Assembly (NCBI GenBank): GCA_022564085.1
Contig: JADFMC010000021.1
Location: 1 to 11,869, forward strand
DNA length: 11,869 nt
Direction of reading: 5' to 3'
DNA from: Fidelibacterota bacterium
GTDB lineage: Bacteria > Fidelibacterota > Marinisomatia > SCGC-AAA003-L08 > TS1B11
In this document: piece after piece, positions 1 to 5,848 of the stretch
Layout of the letters: each line of letters opens with the position of its first letter
How positions within the stretch are numbered: the first letter of the stretch is position 1
The notes under the pieces: generated by a model
Seen by the model: only the letters and a program-made list of their open reading frames with translations
Databases searched by the model: none
What the model was told of the DNA's origin: nothing
Position numbers and translations under genes: made by a program

Positions 1-51
1 CTTGTGCTGTGATTCATTGGGGCTGGGGGCGAAACGGATGCGGATGGTCAT
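1..51 (-). CDS. gltX: Glutamyl-tRNA synthetase, N-terminal fragment (probable)
   Basis: The minus strand from position 51 starts with ATG and encodes MTIRIRFAPSPNESQHK before leaving the window. The block R-x-R-F-A-P-S-P is the class I glutamyl-tRNA synthetase N-terminus that leads into the ATP-binding HIGH motif. The enzyme charges tRNA-Glu (or tRNA-Glu/Gln) with glutamate in the cytoplasm. Context agrees, because ispD-ispF-gltX is a known gene order and ispD and ispF lie just upstream on the same strand. What follows PSP is odd: the family usually reads T-G-x-x-H-I/V-G, whereas here it is N-E-S-Q-H-K. The histidine is kept, but the TG and the residue after H differ. No good Shine-Dalgarno site is seen, only GAG close to the ATG; a TATTAT-like -10 box lies about 10 nt upstream. 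Only 17 codons are visible, so the call rests on the motif and the neighbours. Confidence 0.6.
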   Translation of the reverse strand, partial: MTIRIRFAPSPNESQHK

Positions 52-63
52 GGCTCGTATAAT

Positions 64-473
64 AAATGCAAATTGAAAATACTAAAATCCAAAATCAGTT
101 CCTCTTCGCTGTGATGATCGATTTCGCGATAATATTAGTCAGCTCCTCTGTTTCTTGCAATAGACCCAAAAGGTTTTTATCGTTACTTGAAATCAGCGCT
201 GCTTTTTTAATCAGACGCAACCAGTATAAAGTTTCTCTCAATTCTTTTAAAACAATCTGCAATTTATGGATAAAATCGGCGCGGCTTTCAGCAGCGCATG
301 CCTCCTCATAGTTTGCCCCTGAGGATGTGCCTGATTTTGTTAGCTGTCCAGAAATATGACGACCGACGGCGGTCTTGTTTAGCCGAGGAGCCAATTTGAT
401 AATTCCCACGGCAAAATTCAGCAGTCGCTCCGAGATGTCGTTTCTGTCCTCCCTCATTTTTCACTTTGCATTT
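64..473. repeat. Inverted repeat pair enclosing the S23-like gene
   Basis: The plus-strand sequence AAATGCAAATTGAAAA (64-79) recurs on the minus strand as AAATGCAAAGTGAAAA (458-473). That is 15 of 16 bases identical in inverted orientation. The arms sit just outside the stop and just before the start of the four-helix-bundle ORF (95-457), so a transcript of the unit could close into a stem at its base. The known intervening sequences in 23S rRNA that carry S23 ORFs are likewise closed by terminal inverted repeats. The arms are A-rich and of low complexity, so part of the match could be compositional. Confidence 0.6.
95..457 (-). CDS. Four-helix bundle protein, S23/IVP (Avd-like) family
   Basis: This 120-aa protein matches the family first described as the ORF inside 23S rRNA intervening sequences (IVP/S23), which also includes the Avd accessory protein of diversity-generating retroelements. 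Family signatures are Q-L-x-x-S-G-T-S-x-G-A-N-Y-x-E-A at residues 38-53, then D-F-I-x-K-L at 61-66 and L-K-E-x-x-E-T-x-Y-W-L at 70-80. The rest is predicted helical, and no catalytic site is known for the family. Members form small helical bundles, often pentameric, and their cellular role is unclear. The ATG start at 457 is preceded by a weak AAAGTGA. The gene is visibly richer in A+T than its neighbours and is flanked by an inverted repeat. It separates ispF (18 nt upstream) from the probable gltX (start 44 nt downstream), which suggests insertion into an older operon. No reverse transcriptase or variable repeat is nearby, so a DGR role is not supported. Confidence 0.85.
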   Translation of the reverse strand: MREDRNDISERLLNFAVGIIKLAPRLNKTAVGRHISGQLTKSGTSSGANYEEACAAESRADFIHKLQIVLKELRETLYWLRLIKKAALISSNDKNLLGLLQETEELTNIIAKSIITAKRN

Positions 474-474
474 T

Positions 475-957
475 TCATCCATTAGACTGCCTTATGGTCG
501 CCACCGCCACTGCAGCAATCCCTTCCCCCCGCCCCGTAAACCCCAGGTAATCGGTGGTGGTGGCCTTGATGCTCACCTGCGACAGGTCTACCTCCAGGTC
601 CGCCGCCAGCAGCTTCCTCATCTGAAGGATATGTGGCGCCAGGGCCGGTTCCTGCAGGATGACGGTGCAGTCCACGTTGTTCAGGGTGGCGCCGGCCTGC
701 TTAAGGATGTTGCTGGCCTCTCTAAGGAACAAGCGGCTATCGGCGTCTTTCCACCGCTGGTCGCTGGAGGGGAAGTGGCTGCCCAGGTCCCCAGCGCCCA
801 CAGCTCCCAGTAGAGCATCCACGATGGCGTGGATCACCACGTCACCGTCACTGTGGCTGGATACTGACCGCTGGTAGGGCACCTTAACGCCCCCCAAGAC
901 CAGACCGTCACCATCGGTGAAGGCGTGCACGTCGATCCCGATGCCGGTTTTAAGCAC
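475..957 (-). CDS. ispF: 2-C-methyl-D-erythritol 2,4-cyclodiphosphate synthase
   Basis: IspF converts CDP-methylerythritol 2-phosphate to the cyclic diphosphate with release of CMP, in the MEP route to isopentenyl diphosphate. At 160 aa it has the usual full length. The zinc ligands D9 and H11 (in DVHAF) and H43 are present, as are H-S-D-G-D at 35-39 and the F-P-S-S-D loop at 62-66. The C-terminal K-A-T-T-T and G-F-T-G-R-G-E-G-I block (131-147) carries E145, the second-metal residue. The start is GTG at 957. It overlaps the ispD stop by 8 nt, so the two are probably translationally coupled. In some bacteria ispD and ispF are fused; here they stay separate. The stop codon lies in the A-rich sequence that begins the S23 cassette, yet the C-terminus is of normal length, so the insertion did not visibly truncate the gene. 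Confidence 0.96.
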   Translation of the reverse strand: MLKTGIGIDVHAFTDGDGLVLGGVKVPYQRSVSSHSDGDVVIHAIVDALLGAVGAGDLGSHFPSSDQRWKDADSRLFLREASNILKQAGATLNNVDCTVILQEPALAPHILQMRKLLAADLEVDLSQVSIKATTTDYLGFTGRGEGIAAVAVATIRQSNG

Positions 958-1669
958 GGGTCAACCGCCACTCGATGAATTCCCAATCCTCCTGGCTGGT
1001 GATCTTCAAATTATTGGTAGACCCGCGTACCACCGCCACCCGGCCGCCGATGGCCTCCACCAGACAGCTTTCATCGGTGGCGGTCAGGCCGCTTTCCTCG
1101 GCACTGGCCATAGCACCCCTGAGCACTGAAGCGCGAAAGGTCTGGGGTGTCTGGGCCTGCCAGGTCACCTTGCGCGCCAGGGTGCCCTTCACCACAGCGC
1201 CCTGCTCGCCGCCTTCCAGGTCAACCTCCTTCAAAGTGTCCACTACCGGGATCGCCACAATAGCCCCATCGTAGGTGCGGCAGAGCTCCGCCGTTTGGCT
1301 GATCCAGGCCGGGTCCAGGCAGGGGCGGGCGGCGTCGTGCACAGTGATCAGCTGGGCCTCTACCGGTACTTCCAGCAGCGCGTTGGCCACCGACTTCTGC
1401 CGGGTGTTGCCGCCGACGGTCACCAGCAGCTCCACCTCGGGAGGCAGAAGGGCCGAAATCATTTCGTGGGTGGAATCGAGGTGGGTCTCCGGGACTGCCA
1501 CCACCAACCAACGGACCTCAGGAGCGGCCAGAACGCGTTCTATTGTATGGACCAGTAATTGTTTGCCTGCCAACGGGCGAAACTGCTTCTTGGTGTGGCC
1601 ACCCAACCGCGTGCCCTGGCCTGCGGCTGGTACGATGGCGGCAACCGTTAGTGATTCTGATGTGTTCAA
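950..1669 (-). CDS. ispD: 2-C-methyl-D-erythritol 4-phosphate cytidylyltransferase
   Basis: IspD joins MEP with CTP to give CDP-methylerythritol and PPi, the MEP-pathway step before IspE and IspF. The 239-aa protein shows the CTP-binding loop P-A-A-G-x-G-x-R-L-G with K28-Q-F (14-30), G-G-N-T-R-Q-K-S-V (86-94), V-H-D-A-A-R-P (110-116), Q-T-P-Q-T-F (173-178), T-D-E (198-200) and the closing G-S-x-x-N-L-K-I-T with K222. The start is TTG at 1669. An in-frame stop lies nine codons upstream and there is no ATG or GTG between, so TTG is the only conventional start, although its Shine-Dalgarno site is poor. A 98-nt gap separates it from queA and holds a CGGCGG/CCGCCG inverted repeat (1706-1733) but no convincing terminator. 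ispE is not in the window. Confidence 0.95.
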   Translation of the reverse strand: MNTSESLTVAAIVPAAGQGTRLGGHTKKQFRPLAGKQLLVHTIERVLAAPEVRWLVVAVPETHLDSTHEMISALLPPEVELLVTVGGNTRQKSVANALLEVPVEAQLITVHDAARPCLDPAWISQTAELCRTYDGAIVAIPVVDTLKEVDLEGGEQGAVVKGTLARKVTWQAQTPQTFRASVLRGAMASAEESGLTATDESCLVEAIGGRVAVVRGSTNNLKITSQEDWEFIEWRLTRA

Positions 1670-1767
1670 GTTGATCGAGCAGGATTTAGGTAATTACTTT
1701 TTGAGCGGCGGAATTTAAGCACGCCAGCCGCCGTATTGATCCATGCTATCCAGCCACGGCCCCCGGA

Positions 1768-2826
1768 TTACAGGATCAACATGGCGTCCCCATAGCTATA
1801 GAAGCGGTACTCCTTGTCCACGGCATAGCGGTAGCTTTCAAATATCAGCTCCCGGTCCGCAAAAGCTGATACCAGCATCAGCAGCGTCGACTGGGGCATA
1901 TGGAAATTAGTCACCAGCCCGGTAACCACCTGAAAGTCATAGGGCGGGTAGATGAATTTCTCAGTCCAGCCGTTCCCCGGCCGCACCTGTCCGGGACCGG
2001 TGGCCAGCGTTTCCAGGGTGCGCGTAACCGTCGTCCCCACTGCCACCACCCGCCGGCCCCGCCGGGCAGTGTCATTGATCAGGGCGGCGGTCTCCGGGGT
2101 AAGGTGGTAATGCTCGGCGGCCATGCTGTGCCGGGACAAATCCTCCACCCGCACCGGCTGGAAGGTCCCCAGGCCAACGTGTAATGTCAGGTAGGCGATC
2201 CGGATGCCCATAGATTTCAATTGCGCTAATAGCCGGTCGGTGAAGTGCAATCCTGCCGTGGGGGCAGCCACCGCTCCCCGCTCCCGGGCGAATACGGTCT
2301 GGTAGGTTTCGTTGTCCGCCGGTTCCGGTTCCCGCCGGATGTAAGGCGGTAAGGGCGCGCGGCCGTATTCATCGAGCAGATCGAAGATAGACTTGTAATC
2401 GTGGTGAAAGCGCACTACCCGGCCGCCCTCCGGCATAGCAGTTTCCACTTCGCAGTAGGCTGCTGGTCCGATTTCCAGCCTTTGACCCGGCCGGGACCGC
2501 CGCCCAGGTTTTACCAGCACCTCCCAGCGGTCAGGTTCCAGCTCCCTATGCAGCAACACCTCCACCGCTCCCCCGCCCTGCTCGCGAGTGGTTATCAACC
2601 GGGCCGGGAAGACCCGGGTGTCGTTCAGGATCAGGGCATCGCCGGGTGCCAGCAATCCGGGCAGGTCGCTAAAACCGTGGGTGGAAAGCCGGCCGGTGGA
2701 GCGCTCAACCAGCATCAATTTGCACTTGTCCCGCTCAGCCGGCGGGTACTGGGCGATGAGCCGCAGGGGGACGGCCAGATCGTATTGAGATAGCCGCGGG
2801 GCGCTTACCTGAGTCGGGGCTGCCAT
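1768..2826 (-). CDS. queA: S-adenosylmethionine:tRNA ribosyltransferase-isomerase
   Basis: QueA transfers and isomerises the ribose of S-adenosylmethionine onto 7-aminomethyl-7-deazaguanine at the tRNA wobble position, giving epoxyqueuosine. The 352-aa protein carries the family blocks in order: L-N-D-T-R-V-F-P-A-R-L (67-77), P-P-Y-I-R-R (160-165), Y-Q-T-V-F-A (175-180), A-A-P-T-A-G-L-H-F (187-195), L-H-V-G-L-G-T-F-Q-P-V (215-225), and T-N-F-H-x-P-x-S-T-L-L with L-V-S-A-F (306-322). The C-terminus is Y-S-Y-G-D-A-M-L-I. It starts with ATG 8 nt after the ruvB stop and therefore probably depends on ruvB translation, since no strong Shine-Dalgarno site is seen. The N-terminus is slightly longer than usual (about 8 residues before the first conserved strand). 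No other queuosine gene is present in the window. Confidence 0.97.
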   Translation of the reverse strand: MAAPTQVSAPRLSQYDLAVPLRLIAQYPPAERDKCKLMLVERSTGRLSTHGFSDLPGLLAPGDALILNDTRVFPARLITTREQGGGAVEVLLHRELEPDRWEVLVKPGRRSRPGQRLEIGPAAYCEVETAMPEGGRVVRFHHDYKSIFDLLDEYGRAPLPPYIRREPEPADNETYQTVFARERGAVAAPTAGLHFTDRLLAQLKSMGIRIAYLTLHVGLGTFQPVRVEDLSRHSMAAEHYHLTPETAALINDTARRGRRVVAVGTTVTRTLETLATGPGQVRPGNGWTEKFIYPPYDFQVVTGLVTNFHMPQSTLLMLVSAFADRELIFESYRYAVDKEYRFYSYGDAMLIL

Positions 2827-2834
2827 GGTGGCGG

Positions 2835-3902
2835 CTAAAACAACGGTTGCTGGCTGGCTTTTTCCTTGAGCGGCGGTTCTACGTCTAAGTACGAGTAAGC
2901 CCGCTCCAACGCCACCCGGCCGCGCTGGCCCCGTTGCAGGAAGCCCTCCTTGATCAGGTAGGGCTCGTAGACCTCCTCAATGGTGCGGGAGGTTTCGTGC
3001 AGGGCCACGGCCAATGACTCCACGCCCACGGGGCCGCCGCCAAAGGTTTTGACCAGGCAGGTGAGAATCCGCCGGTCCATGTCGTCCAGGCCGGTCTCGT
3101 CGATGCCCAGGCGCTCCAGAGCCTGGCGGGCCATGGCTAAATCGAGGTGGCCGCTGCCCTCAACCTCTGCGAAATCGCGCGCCCGGCGCAGGATACGGTT
3201 GGCAATACGGGGGGTACCCCGCGAGCGGCGGGCGAACTGGTCGGCGGCATCGTCATCGATGGTGATCTCTAAGAGCTCCGCCGAACGAACGATGATCTCC
3301 TTGAGGTTGGCCGCCGTATAGAAATCCAGCCGCAGGATGACACCGAATCGCTCCCGCAGGGGGGAGGTAAGGTTCCCCATGCGGGTGGTGGCGCCCACCA
3401 GGGTGAAAGGCGCCAGTGAAAGCTGGATGGTGCGCGAGTTGGGGCCCTTGTCGAGCATGATGTCGATGCGGTAGTCCTCCATGGCCGAATAGAGGTATTC
3501 CTCCACGCTGCTGTTCATGCGGTGGATCTCGTCCACGAAGAATACGTCCCGGTCCTGGAGATTAGTCAGTATGCCGGCCAGGTCGGCGGGGCGGTCCAGC
3601 ACCGGGCCGGAGGACGTTTTGATGTTGACGTTCAGCTCCTTGGCGATAATATAGGCCAGGGTGGTCTTCCCCAGCCCCGGCGGGCCGAACAGGATTACAT
3701 GGTCCAACGCCTGCTGGCGGCGCTTGGCCGACTCCACGAACACCTGCAGGTTGGCCACCACCTCCTCCTGGCCGATGAACTCGCTCAGATTATCGGGCCG
3801 CAGCGATTTCTCGGCAACCCGGTCCTCATCGGTGGGCTGGGGGGTAGTGAGGTTGGATTCCAACATGTTATGCAGCGCTGTCTGCCAGAGATTGGCCGCC
3901 AA
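2835..3902 (-). CDS. ruvB: Holliday junction branch migration ATPase RuvB
   Basis: RuvB is the hexameric AAA+ motor that, with RuvA, drives branch migration of Holliday junctions in recombinational repair. Residues 73-80 are Walker A (GPPGLGKT), V-D-E-I-H at 123-127 is Walker B, G-A-T-T-R at 170-174 contains sensor 1 and the arginine-finger region, and G-T-P-R-I-A-N-R at 229-236 carries the sensor 2 arginine. The winged-helix C-terminus includes G-G-G-P-V-G (288-293) and Y-L-I-K-E-G-F-L-Q-R (315-324). The longest start is TTG at 3902 (355 aa). ATG at 3866 gives 343 aa, closer to the usual length, and I prefer it because the first 12 residues match no conserved part of the family. A promoter-like TATATT ends only 8 nt before the TTG, which also favours the inner start. 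It is first in the leftward cluster; ruvA and ruvC are not in the window. Confidence 0.97.
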   Translation of the reverse strand: MAANLWQTALHNMLESNLTTPQPTDEDRVAEKSLRPDNLSEFIGQEEVVANLQVFVESAKRRQQALDHVILFGPPGLGKTTLAYIIAKELNVNIKTSSGPVLDRPADLAGILTNLQDRDVFFVDEIHRMNSSVEEYLYSAMEDYRIDIMLDKGPNSRTIQLSLAPFTLVGATTRMGNLTSPLRERFGVILRLDFYTAANLKEIIVRSAELLEITIDDDAADQFARRSRGTPRIANRILRRARDFAEVEGSGHLDLAMARQALERLGIDETGLDDMDRRILTCLVKTFGGGPVGVESLAVALHETSRTIEEVYEPYLIKEGFLQRGQRGRVALERAYSYLDVEPPLKEKASQQPLF

Positions 3903-3910
3903 GGGTGATT

Positions 3911-3942
3911 AATATAGCCAGGGCGACCCGGCCCTGTGCCAA
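3911..3942 (-). promoter_or_regulatory. Candidate ruvB promoter with a dyad in a 20-nt spacer
   Basis: On the minus strand a TTGGCA (3942-3937) is followed after 20 nt by TATATT (3916-3911). The spacer holds a perfect inverted repeat, CAGGGC (3919-3924) and GCCCTG (3931-3936), separated by 6 nt. Transcription would begin around 3904, giving a leader of about 38 nt for the ATG at 3866. A long spacer with a centred dyad resembles MerR-type regulated promoters, and a dyad at a ruvB promoter could also be an SOS operator. Neither reading is proved by sequence. Confidence 0.35.
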
Positions 3943-4060
3943 AAAAATTACACCCGTGCCCGGCAGCAAACAAACTGTTCGGCCGGCAATATTGTCCCTT
4001 CCTCGCGGGCAGCCGTAACTTTACCAGGGTCGCTTTATATCTCAATACCAGGGAGCCGCC

Positions 4061-4309
4061 GTGAATACCACGGATAAAACCTACGAATTCCTCTATAGTA
4101 ATTACCGCTGGCCGGAAGAGGGGGTGCAGCGCCTGTGCCCATTTTCCGGCGAACCGTTGCAGATCACCAAGCAGCAGAAGGGCTACAACGGCAAGCCCTG
4201 GACCTGCCCCAAGTGCGTATGGTACTTCAGCGAAGAGGAGTTGGAGAAGTGGGACCCCACCAAGAATAAGGACTGCCCGCACCTCAAGGAACTGAAGGAG
4301 GAAGGCTAG
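4061..4309 (+). CDS. Small cysteine-containing protein, unknown function
   Basis: This 82-aa ORF begins with GTG preceded by GGGAG at a 5-nt spacing, a good ribosome binding site, and stands alone on the plus strand. The protein has a possible zinc-ribbon-like pattern: C26-P-F, then C49-P-K-C52, then C72-P-H74. It is otherwise acidic and hydrophilic and ends in a charged helix rich in E and K. It has no signal peptide or membrane segment. I do not recognise the family. It is transcribed divergently from ruvB (158-nt spacer) and converges on the sigma factor gene. The clear start signal, the regular cysteine spacing and the absence of a competing gene argue that it is real. A 165-residue ORF reading antisense across it and into ruvB shows no family motif. 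Confidence 0.7.
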   Translation: MNTTDKTYEFLYSNYRWPEEGVQRLCPFSGEPLQITKQQKGYNGKPWTCPKCVWYFSEEELEKWDPTKNKDCPHLKELKEEG

Positions 4310-4336
4310 CCTCCCGGTGACATTTACTGGTTAGTA

Positions 4337-4364
4337 GTTTCGAGTTCCCGGTTCCCAGTTTCGC
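4337..4364. repeat. Degenerate heptamer tandem repeat
   Basis: Four 7-nt units run head to tail: GTTTCGA, GTTCCCG, GTTCCCA and GTTTCGC. A fifth, weaker unit (GTTAGTA, 4330-4336) precedes them. All begin with GTT. It lies in the spacer between the 3' ends of the small plus-strand gene and the sigma gene, and no coding role is apparent. Confidence 0.6.
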
Positions 4365-4383
4365 TCTACCTTTGCGTCCCATC

Positions 4384-4400
4384 CCCCGCCATCGGCGGGG
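4384..4400. terminator. GC-rich hairpin between convergent genes
   Basis: CCCCGCC (4384-4390) and GGCGGGG (4394-4400) form a perfect 7-bp stem with a 3-nt loop. It lies 75 nt past the stop of the 82-aa gene and 117 nt past the sigma gene stop on the other strand, so it could end transcription from both sides. No T-run follows in either direction, so it is not a classical intrinsic terminator. Confidence 0.4.
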
Positions 4401-4413
4401 CTCGGCAAGCCTG

Positions 4414-4456
4414 TACTGAGCCCTTCGCTTTGCTCAGGATAAACTCTGTCGAAGTG
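4414..4456. repeat. Decayed dispersed palindromic repeat (REP-like)
   Basis: The stretch holds nested inverted pieces: TGAGC (4417-4421) with GCTCA (4432-4436), and CTTCG (4423-4427) with CGAAG (4450-4454). The CTTCG...TGCTCAGGA...TGTCGAAG arrangement is like short palindromic intergenic repeats known from many environmental genomes. Only one copy is in the window, so its dispersed nature is an inference. Confidence 0.4.
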
Positions 4457-4516
4457 CTCGCGGCATGCTTTGCGCCTTGGCGGTTACTCTTTCCTCTTTC
4501 CGGCTACTGCCCACGG

Positions 4517-5350
4517 CTACAGATACGGCCGCAGGTGGGTGCTGCGGGACTTGTGCTGCAGGCGGCGGATGGCCTTCTCCTTGATCTGCCGCACTCGCTC
4601 GCGGGTCAGGTTGAACTCCTCGCCAATCTCGTTCAGCGTCAGGGCATATTCTTGTTCGATCCCATAATACATCTTGATAATCTCCCGCTCCCGCTCCTTG
4701 AGGGTATTCAGGGCGTAAATGATCTCCTGCTTGAGTGAAGAATGTACCAGGGCGGAATCCGGTTGCAGGGATCCCGGGTCGGGGAGCACGTCTATCAGGG
4801 AGTTGGAGTCGACGTCGGAGAAGGGCATGTCCAGCGACTGGTGGCGGCGGCTGATCTGGATGGAGTGCGCTACCTCGTAGGGCAGCTTCGCCACCTGTTT
4901 GGCGATTTCCTCCACCAGCGGCGGCCGCTCATACTGGTGCTCCAGATTCTCGGTAGCCTTGACTATCTTGTTGATGTCCCCCTGGCGGTTAAGTGGCACT
5001 CGTACCAGGCGGGAATGTTCGGACAGGGATTGGAGGATCGACTGCCGCACCCACCAGACGGCGTAGGAAATGAACTTGAACCCCCGGGTCTCGTCGAACC
5101 GTTTGGCCGCCTTGATCAAACCCAGGTTGCCCTCACTGATCAGATCTTCCAACGGCCGCCCCTGACCCTGGAACTTCTTGGCCACACTGACCACGAATCT
5201 CAGGTTGGAGACGATCAGCTCGTTCTGGGCCTTGCGATCTCCCTGCTTGATCAGCTGGGTAAGCTCGATCTCCTTCCTGGGGTCCAGAGGCTCGAACTTG
5301 CTGATATCAGCCAGGTAGTTGCCTAAGGCGCGGTTGGAATCCCCAGCCAT
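4517..5350 (-). CDS. rpoD: RNA polymerase sigma-70 factor, primary type
   Basis: This sigma factor directs core RNA polymerase to -35/-10 promoters. The 277-aa protein has region 1.2 (about 7-40), region 2 (about 43-112) and region 3 (about 113-190). Region 2 includes the core-binding N-L-R-F-V-V-S-V-A and the -10 reader R-F-D-E-T-R-G-F-K-F-I-S-Y-A-V-W-W (84-100). Region 4 (about 205-266) has a helix-turn-helix at 238-264 containing L-T-R-E-R-V-R-Q-I. It lacks the long acidic region 1.1 and the non-conserved insert of proteobacterial RpoD. Short primary sigmas of about 280-290 aa are typical of Bacteroidetes and relatives, so this may be the housekeeping factor. A group 2 paralogue (RpoS/RpoH-like role) cannot be excluded. 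The ATG start is preceded by GAGAAAC at 5-6 nt spacing. The gene is monocistronic on the minus strand with a 694-nt upstream gap. Confidence 0.93.
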   Translation of the reverse strand: MAGDSNRALGNYLADISKFEPLDPRKEIELTQLIKQGDRKAQNELIVSNLRFVVSVAKKFQGQGRPLEDLISEGNLGLIKAAKRFDETRGFKFISYAVWWVRQSILQSLSEHSRLVRVPLNRQGDINKIVKATENLEHQYERPPLVEEIAKQVAKLPYEVAHSIQISRRHQSLDMPFSDVDSNSLIDVLPDPGSLQPDSALVHSSLKQEIIYALNTLKEREREIIKMYYGIEQEYALTLNEIGEEFNLTRERVRQIKEKAIRRLQHKSRSTHLRPYL

Positions 5351-5503
5351 GGAAAGTTTCTCATATCAATTTTGTGTCGAGTCCATACAACCAAATCCTA
5401 AAGGATAATTGGTGCTCTTTGTCCAATTCCTCCGAGCCGCCCCAGCATCCACCGCCGCTAATCGGTGATAGGCCGGGCGCAAACCCTTCGTGGCAGCCCG
5501 TTT

Positions 5504-5551
5504 TCCCGGACCGGGGCGCTGCTAAAGCGGCATAGGCCCCAGCTGCCGGGA
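5504..5551. other. Strong nested hairpin upstream of the sigma gene
   Basis: TCCCGG (5504-5509) pairs with CCGGGA (5546-5551). Inside it, GGGGC-GCTGC (5513-5522) pairs with GCGGC (5527-5531) and GCCCC (5536-5540), leaving a TAAA loop and a 4-nt ATAG bulge. This gives 16 pairs, one of them G-T. There is no T-run on either side, so it is not a plain terminator. It lies about 150-200 nt before the sigma start codon and could be part of the sigma mRNA leader or a small RNA. Confidence 0.45.
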
Positions 5552-5722
5552 TAACTTCAGGTTCAATATTAATTTCTCCCAAGCAAAGAAACCTCCAATA
5601 ATACTGCCTGATTCCCTTATCGGTCCTTGGCCCGGATTCGTCACTTTTTCCCAGCATGCCGGGCTTAGCGGAAGTTAATACAGCCCCGGTCGATGATAAC
5701 CAATGTGATCAGGACATGTTGA

Positions 5723-5848
5723 ATGTGCTATGGGCAGGTTGAGGGCCTTCACCGGATTACCGTGATGGAAATTGCTCCTGACGGACAAGCGGCCTATGCC
5801 GCCGGCCCCCGGGTGACAGCTGTTGTTTCGGTTACTCGGGAGGTGTAA
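5723..5848 (+). CDS. Possible 41-aa small protein or gene remnant
   Basis: A short ORF starts at ATG 5723, with AGGA (5711-5714) 8 nt upstream, and runs to TAA 5846-5848. It encodes 41 residues beginning MCYGQVEG, with an alternative inner ATG at 5765. The C-terminal half is alanine- and valine-rich and has no motif I recognise. An ORF this short can occur by chance in GC-rich DNA. It overlaps one arm of a 12-nt inverted repeat. It could be a small protein, the tail of a decayed gene, or noise. Confidence 0.2.
   Translation: MCYGQVEGLHRITVMEIAPDGQAAYAAGPRVTAVVSVTREV

Noticed and set aside
95..457. Part of a diversity-generating retroelement (Avd-like protein)
   Set aside because: No reverse transcriptase, template repeat or variable repeat is visible nearby; the inserted S23-cassette reading explains it better.
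1706..1733. CGGCGG/CCGCCG inverted repeat between queA and ispD as a terminator
   Set aside because: Six pairs with a 16-nt loop and no T-run in the direction of transcription.
4022..4053. Direct repeat TACCAGGG (4022-4029 and 4046-4053) flanking TTATAT before the 82-aa gene
   Set aside because: Only 8 nt, and the second copy includes the ribosome binding site; too short to claim an operator.
3785..4282. 165-codon minus-strand ORF across the ruvB 5' end and the 82-aa gene
   Set aside because: It overlaps a certain gene (ruvB) in another frame and shows no family motif; it is a shadow ORF.
5361..5657. 98-codon minus-strand ORF just upstream of the sigma gene
   Set aside because: It has no Shine-Dalgarno site, no recognisable motif and an irregular composition, and it spans the strong 5504-5551 hairpin. 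It is more likely a chance ORF in the sigma leader.
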